Shown here: positions 56,135-64,000 of the stretch, one piece after another
How the letters are laid out: every line of letters begins with the position of its first letter
Numbering within the stretch: the stretch's first letter is position 1
NCBI GenBank assembly: GCA_016715285.1
Contig: JADKAO010000002.1
Span: 124,001-188,000 of the forward strand
Reading direction: 5' to 3'
Length of the DNA stretch: 64,000 bases
From: Actinomycetales bacterium
Lineage (GTDB): Bacteria; Actinomycetota; Actinomycetes; Actinomycetales; Dermatophilaceae
The notes under the pieces: generated by a model
Told to the model about the DNA's origin: nothing
What the model saw: the letters and a program-made list of their open reading frames with translations, nothing else
Databases searched by the model: none
Program-made: the position numbers and the translations under genes

Positions 56135-57019
56135 ATGATCAGATCTATCCGTCGACTCGTGGCAGTCGCCGCGTTGTCGATTGGGGCCCTCGCGATGCCC
56201 GCGATGCCCGCACAAGCCATCACCGGCGGCCAGCCGGACGGCAACGGCCACCCCAATGTCGGGCTGATCACGTGGTACGACGCGGAGGGACGTTTCCGCT
56301 GCACCGCGACGCTCGTCACCCCCACGGTCCTGCTGACCGCGGCCCATTGCACCGAGGGCGCCATCAACAAGCACCTCGTGACCTTCTCGACGTTCATCGC
56401 CGCGGAGGCGCCGAGCGGCATCCCGCGCGCGGCGGACGACCCGGGCACCGGCACATCGAGCGTTGGGTTCGCACCCGGCACGTTCACGGACACCCTCGGT
56501 CGCACGTGGTATTCCGGCACGGCATACAGCCACCCGAAGTACAGCAACTTCACTGACATGAAGAACTGGAACGACGTGGGTGTCATCGTGCTGGACGCGC
56601 CGGTCGTGGGGATCACTCCTGCCAAGATCGCCGGGCTCAACTACCTCGACCAGTTCGCGCAGCCCAAGCTCAACAGTACGCTGTTCACGATCGTCGGTTA
56701 TGGGACTGAGGTCCGCAAACCCGACTCGGGCCCGCAGAAGCCGACCCCCCAGTCCTACCCGCTGCTGCGCCGCGTCGCCGACGCGCCCGGCCAGAAGCTC
56801 ACGCCGCAGATCCTCCAGGTCAACGGCAACCCCAACGACATTCGCGGCACGGGAGGCTCGTGCTTCGGTGACTCCGGTGGTCCGACCTTCAAGAACGGCG
56901 TCGTCGTCACCGTGACGAGCTACGGCTACACCGACAACTGCCGCTACCTTGACGGCCTCCAGCGCGTCGACATCAAGGTGGTCCAGGACTGGCTCGCGAC
57001 CTTTGGCGTCAAGCCGTAG
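56135..57019 (+). CDS. Secreted trypsin-like serine protease
   Basis: A 294-residue exported S1-family protease. Signal peptide to about residue 28 (ends MPAMPAQA). The mature enzyme starts ITGGQ. His in VLLTAAHCTEG, Asp in NWNDVGVIVLDAP and Ser in GSCFGDSGGPTF complete the triad, with Cys residues for disulfides. The leader ACACATGATCAGA resembles that of the metalloprotease at 35623. A strong hairpin follows at 57056. Confidence 0.92.
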   Translation: MIRSIRRLVAVAALSIGALAMPAMPAQAITGGQPDGNGHPNVGLITWYDAEGRFRCTATLVTPTVLLTAAHCTEGAINKHLVTFSTFIAAEAPSGIPRAADDPGTGTSSVGFAPGTFTDTLGRTWYSGTAYSHPKYSNFTDMKNWNDVGVIVLDAPVVGITPAKIAGLNYLDQFAQPKLNSTLFTIVGYGTEVRKPDSGPQKPTPQSYPLLRRVADAPGQKLTPQILQVNGNPNDIRGTGGSCFGDSGGPTFKNGVVVTVTSYGYTDNCRYLDGLQRVDIKVVQDWLATFGVKP

Positions 57020-57055
57020 ATCCCGGCACCTTTCCCTGACGCACGTGCGGGGCGA

Positions 57056-57086
57056 GGCACGGCATACCTGCGCGGTATGCCGTGCC
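57056..57086 (+). terminator. Hairpin made of an inverted pair of the GTATGCCG word
   Basis: GGCACGGCATACC (57056-57068) pairs perfectly with 57074-57086 around a TGCGC loop, 37 bp after the serine protease stop. Each arm contains one copy of the dispersed 8-bp word (57060 and 57075). A GC-rich extension continues outward. There is no T run, but the stem is strong. Confidence 0.75.
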
Positions 57087-57252
57087 CCGCTTCGAGCCCG
57101 GCGTGCGTCCGACCGCCCCTTCCCAATGAACCGCCGGCGTGAGCGATCACGTTTGCTGGTTTGGGACACGTTTTAGGGAGCAATTGGCTCCGGTCACGGC
57201 GTTGCCGGCCACACATCTGGCGCGACGGCCCACTGCGTGCGAGTCTGACGGC

Positions 57253-58923
<1,671 letters not shown>

Positions 58924-58960
58924 TCACGCAGCCTGTCTGGAGGCCCGGCGTCATCACCAT

Positions 58961-59758
58961 CTACGAGCGATTGCCGAACGCCAAGCCGCTCACAAACATC
59001 GCGATCACGTTGTACGCCATGGAAATAGCCGAGAAGACGAGGATGCCGAAATACACGGGCCGGACAAACCCGAGGTTGCCAAGCCACGGCACAATGACGA
59101 TCGCGGTCAAGATAAAGGCAGCAGCGTTAACCAGGGCGGCGATGATCAGTAAGACCATGAAAACGATCGGGACGGCTGGCTTCGGCTTGGCCACCTGAAC
59201 TCCAGCCAAGAAGGTCAGGAACACTCCGACCAGTCCCAAGATGGGGCTGGCAGAGGCGGTCAGGTTGCCGCCCAGGAGATAGATGTTGGCTGCGAACGCC
59301 ACCAGTCCGAGGATTCCGGAGATGAACAGCAGCGTCCGTGCTCTGAGCGCGCGCGGTGGCACCGATGGCGTGCCTTCAAAGGGCGACATCGCGCCGTGGC
59401 TGGCACCGACGGCGGGCTGCGCCGTAGCCCATGGCGGGCTCACCGAGGCCTGGGCGTGCGCAGGGTGGCCGAAGCTTGCCGCTGCGGGCATTGCCGGCGT
59501 CACGGACGCTGCGGATGCTGGCGCCGGCTGCGGTGGAGTTGCTGGAGCCCTGCCCGAGTCGGCCGGACCATGGCTGGACGGCATACTGGCGCGCAGTGCC
59601 GCCCGATTGATGGTGCGTTCGGCGACGGGGGGCTCGGAGCGTGGGGCAGGAGAACCGGACGCGCCCGATTCAGGAGCGAGCGCGGTGCCACAGCGAGGGC
59701 ACGCTGGTGCGACATACGACAGCTCATATTGACAGCTCCGGCACATCACGGTGCTCAT
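58961..59758 (-). CDS. Zinc-ribbon membrane protein
   Basis: A 265-residue protein. N-terminal zinc ribbon CRSCQYELSYVAPACPRCG (two CxxC pairs), a Pro/Ala/Ser-rich linker of about 110 residues, then four hydrophobic helices at the C-terminus (e.g. TLLFISGILGLVAFAANIYL). The layout resembles small actinobacterial zinc-ribbon-plus-TM proteins of unknown function. Confidence 0.82.
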   Translation of the reverse strand: MSTVMCRSCQYELSYVAPACPRCGTALAPESGASGSPAPRSEPPVAERTINRAALRASMPSSHGPADSGRAPATPPQPAPASAASVTPAMPAAASFGHPAHAQASVSPPWATAQPAVGASHGAMSPFEGTPSVPPRALRARTLLFISGILGLVAFAANIYLLGGNLTASASPILGLVGVFLTFLAGVQVAKPKPAVPIVFMVLLIIAALVNAAAFILTAIVIVPWLGNLGFVRPVYFGILVFSAISMAYNVIAMFVSGLAFGNRS

Positions 59759-59847
59759 TGATGCCTTCCCGCTCCGTTTGACGGCGTCCCTTATCGCCGA
59801 ACATCGTATCGAGCGTCGAGCTGGTCGGAACCCCGCAATTGCGTGGC

Positions 59848-61557
59848 TTAGCCCTTGAGCTCTGGGAACATGTCGTCACGCCACTCGTTGCCGTCCGGCT
59901 TGATCTCGCCGCGCGCCAATTGCTCCTCGCGCGAACGCAATTCGACGCGGCGGATCTTTCCTGAGATCGTCTTGGGCAACTCCGCGAATTCGATCCGGCG
60001 GACCCGCTGCCACGGCTGCAGGTGGCCCCGCGCATAGGCGAGGATCGACTTCGCGGTCTCGGCGTCCGGGACATATCCGGGCGCGAGCATGAGATAGGCC
60101 TTTGGGACAGCCAGTCGCACATCGTCAGGCGCGGGCACGACCGCGGCCTCGGCCACCGCCGGGTGCTCGATCAGCACGGACTCGAGCTCAAATGGGCTGA
60201 TCTTGAAGTCGCTGGCCTTGAACACATCATCGGTCCGCCCGATATAGGTGATGTATCCCTCGGCGTCCCGACTCGCGACGTCACCCGTGTGGTACCACCC
60301 GCCAGCCATCGCCTCGGCGTTGCGTTCCTCATCCCCTTGATAGCCGGTCATGAGCGCGAGCGGCTTCACGGACAGATCGAAACACAGCTCACCCTCGCCC
60401 ACTCCGTCAACCCGCAGCGAGGTGATCGGGTCGACGAGGACGACCGGCATACCTGGCAGCGGGTGCCCCATGGATCCCGCGCGGACTTGCGATCCAGGCG
60501 CATTGCCTACTGCCGCCGTCATTTCCGTCTGGCCATAGCCATCGCGCAACATCAAGCCCCACGCCTGCTGGACCTTGTCGATGACCTCGGGGTTGAGCGG
60601 CTCGCCCGCGCCGATGACCTCGCGCAACGACCCCGGCCCACCCGACAGGTCCGCGTTGATGAGCATGCGCCACACCGTCGGCGGCGCGCAGAAGCTCGTC
60701 ACCGCGTTGGAGCGGATCTGGTGGAGCAGTTGCGGCGCGTCGAAGCGCACGTAGTTGTAGACGAAGACCGTCGCCTCGGCGATCCACGGCGCAAAGAACA
60801 GCGACCACGCGTGCTTGGCCCAACCGGGCGACGAGATCGTGAGGTGGACATCGCCGGGCTTGAGCCCCAGCCAAAACATCGTCGACAGGTGTCCAACGGG
60901 GTAGGAGACCTGAGTGTGCTCCACGAGCTTCGGCCGGCTGGTCGTGCCCGAGGTGAAGTACAGCAAGAGCCGGTCCCCAGGAGCGGTCTCTGGGTGCGGG
61001 GTCGGGCCAGCAGGCGTCTCGTATGCCGTGTAGAGGTTCTCCCAGCCAGCCGCCTCACCGATCGAGATCCGGCCATAGTCGCCCGGGACCTCTTCGAATT
61101 TGTAAGTCTCGCTGGGGTTGGTGATGACGAACTTGGCGGTGCCGCGCTGGATGCGGTCGACGAGGTCGGTCGAACCCGCTGCGGTCGTCGTCGGCATGAT
61201 GACGGCGCCGAGCTTCATGACTGCGAGCATCGACTCCCACAGCTCGACTTGGTTGCCGAGCATGAGCAGGACCGAGTCGCCCTTGGACACCCCTTGATGA
61301 CGCAACCATTGCGCCAATTGGTCTGAGCGAGTGGACATTTCGTCAAAGGTGCGCTCGGTGCGGCGGCCATCTTCTTCGACGATGATCAGGGCGCGCTGGT
61401 CGTTGCCACGGGCATAGGCGTCAAACCAGTCAATCGCCCAGTTGAAGCGATCGCCCAGGTCGGGCCAGGAGAAGGTCGCCACGGCCTCGGCTTGGTTGCC
61501 GCGCAGGGCAAGCAGGTGGTCCCGGGCCTCACGGTAGCGCTGTGTCGCGGTGGTCAT
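59848..61557 (-). CDS. Acyl-CoA synthetase (medium-chain/acetoacetyl-like, ACSM type)
   Basis: AMP-binding enzyme of 569 residues. P-loop LLLYFTSGTTSRPKLVEHTQ, DGYGQTEMTAAVG (A5), GGWYHTGDVASRDAEGYITY, then GRTDDVFKASDFKISPFELE and the Lys-containing end ELPKTISGKIRRVELR. The pattern KASDFKIxPFELE and GWAKHAWSLFFAPW fits ACSM-like enzymes that activate medium-chain or aromatic acids. The ATG start at 61557 fits. The two CoA ligases in this region (57253 and 59848) are different subfamilies. Confidence 0.92.
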   Translation of the reverse strand: MTTATQRYREARDHLLALRGNQAEAVATFSWPDLGDRFNWAIDWFDAYARGNDQRALIIVEEDGRRTERTFDEMSTRSDQLAQWLRHQGVSKGDSVLLMLGNQVELWESMLAVMKLGAVIMPTTTAAGSTDLVDRIQRGTAKFVITNPSETYKFEEVPGDYGRISIGEAAGWENLYTAYETPAGPTPHPETAPGDRLLLYFTSGTTSRPKLVEHTQVSYPVGHLSTMFWLGLKPGDVHLTISSPGWAKHAWSLFFAPWIAEATVFVYNYVRFDAPQLLHQIRSNAVTSFCAPPTVWRMLINADLSGGPGSLREVIGAGEPLNPEVIDKVQQAWGLMLRDGYGQTEMTAAVGNAPGSQVRAGSMGHPLPGMPVVLVDPITSLRVDGVGEGELCFDLSVKPLALMTGYQGDEERNAEAMAGGWYHTGDVASRDAEGYITYIGRTDDVFKASDFKISPFELESVLIEHPAVAEAAVVPAPDDVRLAVPKAYLMLAPGYVPDAETAKSILAYARGHLQPWQRVRRIEFAELPKTISGKIRRVELRSREEQLARGEIKPDGNEWRDDMFPELKG

Positions 61558-61735
61558 GTCGACAACTCTGCCGCGAGTGACGCAGTTCGGCCACCGGAAG
61601 GGCTGCTCTATTTTGCGAACGCTCCGCGTGCTAGAGGCCGCGCGCTTTTACCGCAAGGTGTATGCCGTGCACGCGCCAAATCCACAGGCAGGAGAACGCC
61701 TTGCCCCAGTCGTACTCACAGGTCTTGGAGACAGC

Positions 61736-61766
61736 ACTATCGCCCGGCCTCAGGCCGGGCGATAGT
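61736..61766 (-). terminator. Perfect hairpin terminator after the WXG100 genes
   Basis: ACTATCGCCCGGCCT (61736-61750) is directly followed by its complement at 61752-61766, giving a stem of 13 or more base pairs with a tiny loop. It lies 16 bp after the stop at 61782 on the minus strand. The gap 61558-61781 has no other gene; one GTATGCCG word occurs at 61660. Confidence 0.8.
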
Positions 61767-61781
61767 GGGACAATAGTGGGA

Positions 61782-62054
61782 TCAGCTGGAGCTTCTCTCC
61801 TGATCCTTGGCTTCGTTGATGCACTTGGACGCCATCCGACCGAGTCCGGTGCCAATGGTTTTCAGATTGGGCTGGTGCCCGCGCCACCGCTTGGCGAAGG
61901 TCATCTGGTCAGTGCCTGCCCAGTTCTTCCCGAGCAGGGCCACCTCGGAGTCCACCGTACTGATCACACTGTCGAGTTTCTGCTGGATTGTCTGAAGCCT
62001 GCCGGCCGCAGCAGTTACCGCTGCGACGTCCATCCCGTGATCGAAGACTGCCAT
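61782..62054 (-). CDS. WXG100 family protein
   Basis: A 90-residue type VII secretion substrate. The turn motif is NWAGTDQMTFAKRW (W-x-G) with long helices each side. The ATG at 62054 has GGAAGGAA upstream. It follows a second WXG100 gene by 46 bp and lies downstream of an EccC-like gene, so the three form one locus. A terminator follows. Confidence 0.9.
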   Translation of the reverse strand: MAVFDHGMDVAAVTAAAGRLQTIQQKLDSVISTVDSEVALLGKNWAGTDQMTFAKRWRGHQPNLKTIGTGLGRMASKCINEAKDQERSSS

Positions 62055-62100
62055 GAGAGTTCCTTCCGAAAAAGTGTGTGTTTTGGGGTAGCGCTGATGT

Positions 62101-62373
62101 CTAGCGTGAAGCCCGGGCCTGCTCGGCGATCTCCGCATCAAGTTTGGTCTTCATATCGGTGAGGAACCTGATGGCGTCCTGCACCTCCGCCCGATCTTTG
62201 TTCCGCCAATTGTTGACAAAAAGGACGGAGTCGTCGCCATTCCAACTCTTGTCGATAGTCGTCACTTCGGTGTCCAAGTTGTTCAAGATTCCCTGAAGAC
62301 TCTTGATTTGTGCGCCCAGCTTCTCAGACGATCCGCGACATTGCATCAAGTTCATTCCCACCCAGCCGGCCAT
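62101..62373 (-). CDS. WXG100 family protein
   Basis: A 90-residue protein beginning MAGWVGMNLMQCRGSSEKLG, with the turn SWNGDDSVLFVNNW (W-x-G) and a charged second helix. The ATG at 62373 has GGAGGG upstream. With the next gene it probably forms a heterodimer exported by the ESX system. Confidence 0.88.
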   Translation of the reverse strand: MAGWVGMNLMQCRGSSEKLGAQIKSLQGILNNLDTEVTTIDKSWNGDDSVLFVNNWRNKDRAEVQDAIRFLTDMKTKLDAEIAEQARASR

Positions 62374-62547
62374 GATAGGCCCTCCTTCGTGTCATGCGAT
62401 CCGATTGAGGAACGCTTTATGTGCTTCTCTGCGATAACTAAAAGGTACAGCTTTGCTGTTGGCCTGTCGATGGGGAGCACTCCCCATTCTCGGCCGACCT
62501 GCCAATCAAACGAATAGTGCTGCGCTGCAAGCAAATTGCGTTACGAC
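62374..62547 (-). promoter_or_regulatory. Control region between eccC and the WXG100 genes
   Basis: A 174-bp gap of lower GC content. ATGGGGAG-CA-CTCCCCAT (62470-62487) is a palindrome with 8-bp arms and a 2-base centre, a candidate operator. AT-rich TTTAGTTAT near 62440 may be a -10 box. An additional promoter for the WXG100 genes is likely here. Confidence 0.4.
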
Positions 62548-64000
62548 TCATGGTGCCGCAACCTGAACGAGCTCAACACTCCCTCGTTCGACGATGAATC
62601 CGCGCCCAGGCGGCAACGCTCGTCGATCGATATCCGGGATGTCTACTCGGAAGATTGCGTGGCCTTCCATCCCTTCGGGATGAAGGACCATGCCTGCGCG
62701 TGACGTGCGCGCGCGTAACGGCAACCCAAAGTTGCTGCCGTAGAATTGCGCATCCGCTTCACTGATCACCAAGAGTTCGTGATCAACACAGGCCTTGAAA
62801 AGCGCCTCCAATTCGTCCTCGCCGCCGTCAGCGGTGAGGTCGTCCAGTCGCTCACAGATGATGACCGAATAGCGCGATGGTGGGCTTGACCGGATCTCCT
62901 CGGTCAAGGCCTTCGCGCGGGCGGAGCTCGCAGCCGCCCCCACGGAAACTGATGCCCAGATGCCCAGACCGACGAGAGGCGAACTGGCCCGCGGCGTGAA
63001 GAGGTGCATGTCGGCCATTGGCATGGCTCGGCGAGTCGAGATGCACAGAGTCGTGAGTGCGGTGGTGCGACCACTACCCGACGGGCCGGTGACGACAAAC
63101 GTCCCCTTGGGTGTGAAGGTCTGCGGCGCCAAGGTGCTTGAGGCCGTGCCCAGCACTGGCTTGCCTCCCACTGTCGCAGGCAAGTCCCGAAGCTCGATCC
63201 TCTCGGCGAGACTCTCAATCTTGGCGGCCTCCGGGACGCCAGCCTTTCGGGCCGCAGCCGCGAACGCCTTGAGGGCAGTTGCCTGGATGGTCGGGTCCGG
63301 TGAGCCACCGAGCACGGCGATCTGGAGTTCGTCATTGCCAAACAACCCTCGGCCAGGTGCCGTCTCAGCGTCGAAGACATCGCCTGGCACCCCCAAGCTC
63401 AAGCAGTCATCTTCGGACATTCGCAGCACCACGCGCCGCTGTATCACGGGAGCCAACGACGACGGCATACCCGACTTCTGGTCGACGGACACGACGAGAT
63501 GAATGCCCAGCGGGCGTCCGGCACCGGCTACCGCTCCCAACCGATCCAACCATTGGTACCTAGCCGATATTTCGTAGTTCTGCTTAAAGGTGCTGGCTCC
63601 GTCGATGAGCAGGATGATCCGCGGCTCGCTGGGCCGGTGGGCCAACCTGCGGTAGTCGGTGATCGTGCCCGCGTTGACGGCAGCCCAAGCCTCACTCCGT
63701 CGTTCGACTAGTTGCTCAAGGTGAGTGATGAGTCGGGCGACCCGCTCGTGGTCACTACCATTGACGACAGTGCCCACGTGGGGCAGCACGCTGAGGGAAT
63801 CAAGTCCTCGGTTACCGAAATCAAGCCCGTAGACCTGGCAGGGACCGCCCTTGATCGTGTAGCCCGCCGCCACCGCGAGAGTGCGCAACGCGGCGGACTT
63901 TCCGGAACCGGAGACACCGAAGAAGGCGAGGTTCCCTTCCTGGTCGGGTCGGAACGAGAATGGGGGTTGCTCCTGCCGATCGGGCAGGTCAATGATCCCG
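62548..64000 (-). CDS. eccC: Type VII secretion ATPase EccC (FtsK/SpoIIIE), 5' end cut by window edge
   Basis: Motor ATPase of an ESX-like secretion system. The frame is open to the last base of the window; 483 residues are visible, the C-terminal part of a much larger protein. Two ATPase modules are seen: Walker A FFGVSGSGKSAALRTLA with Walker B IILLIDGASTF, and a second module with VVTGPSGSGRTTALTTL and SVIICERLDDLT. The second P-loop has Arg in place of the usual Lys (GSGRTT), consistent with a degenerate C-terminal ATPase that binds substrate signals. Followed by two WXG100 genes. Its membrane N-terminus lies outside the window. Confidence 0.88.
   Translation of the reverse strand, partial: GIIDLPDRQEQPPFSFRPDQEGNLAFFGVSGSGKSAALRTLAVAAGYTIKGGPCQVYGLDFGNRGLDSLSVLPHVGTVVNGSDHERVARLITHLEQLVERRSEAWAAVNAGTITDYRRLAHRPSEPRIILLIDGASTFKQNYEISARYQWLDRLGAVAGAGRPLGIHLVVSVDQKSGMPSSLAPVIQRRVVLRMSEDDCLSLGVPGDVFDAETAPGRGLFGNDELQIAVLGGSPDPTIQATALKAFAAAARKAGVPEAAKIESLAERIELRDLPATVGGKPVLGTASSTLAPQTFTPKGTFVVTGPSGSGRTTALTTLCISTRRAMPMADMHLFTPRASSPLVGLGIWASVSVGAAASSARAKALTEEIRSSPPSRYSVIICERLDDLTADGGEDELEALFKACVDHELLVISEADAQFYGSNFGLPLRARTSRAGMVLHPEGMEGHAIFRVDIPDIDRRALPPGRGFIVERGSVELVQVAAP

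Overview
The window looks like a chromosomal segment of a high-GC Gram-positive actinobacterium, most likely a member of the Micrococcales near Intrasporangiaceae/Dermatophilaceae. The evidence is the strong GC bias, frequent GTG and some TTG starts, a bacterial XPB helicase with its usual Helicase_C_3 partner, DUF2530/DUF3027/DUF3263 proteins, an LCP cell-wall ligase, WXG100 proteins and an EccC-type ATPase. No rRNA, tRNA, integrase, transposase or CRISPR array was found. Most of the window is ordinary chromosomal backbone.

Layout. 1-8 kb: photolyase (cut by the left edge), GNAT acetyltransferase, MFS exporter, pdxH, a small conserved protein, citrate synthase, a Gly/Pro-rich ribbon-helix-helix-like protein and serC. 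8.5-21 kb: LCP protein, AzgA-type purine permease, DUF2530, a cold-shock/DUF3027 coupled pair, Helicase_C_3 protein, HMG-CoA lyase, methyltransferase, proline-rich membrane protein, XPB helicase, membrane protein and HtrA-like protease. 22-31.6 kb: HelR/UvrD-like ATPase, HD-like hydrolase, DUF4031-NUDIX fusion, orphan WXG100 protein, groEL with CIRCE control, sensor kinase, glutamine amidotransferase and fdhD. 31.6-42.7 kb: HIT protein, PiT phosphate transporter, DUF3263, HAD phosphatase, thioesterase, secreted M43 metalloprotease, ung, MMPL pump with divergent MarR regulator, and an acyl-CoA dehydrogenase/SDR pair. 42.8-45.7 kb: a structured RNA candidate and cobalamin nucleotide-loop assembly (cobT, cobU, cobS). 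45.7-61.6 kb: ATP-dependent DNA ligase coupled to a DUF305 lipoprotein, GH13 enzyme coupled to DUF2889, DUF1295, lysophospholipase, LPXTG surface protein, membrane proteins, secreted trypsin-like protease and two acyl-CoA synthetases. 61.7-64 kb: part of a type VII secretion locus (two WXG100 proteins and EccC, cut by the right edge).

The most unusual feature is a dispersed 8-bp word, GTATGCCG/CGGCATAC. I counted about 105 copies by eye, 53 in one orientation and 52 in the other, against only two or three expected from base composition. It lies in all reading frames, coincides with codons that are otherwise uncommon here (GCA before TAC, TAT before GCC), and forms an inverted-pair hairpin after the serine protease gene. 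This resembles DNA uptake sequences of Neisseriaceae, but no such system is known to me in this group.

Other unusual structure: a multi-hairpin RNA candidate with GNRA loops beside cobT, a 95-bp tandem repeat copied from the 3' end of groEL, a 55-58-nt hairpin element in three intergenic places, and nine reading-frame breaks in six otherwise conserved genes. The frame breaks suggest indel errors in the assembly or recent gene decay.
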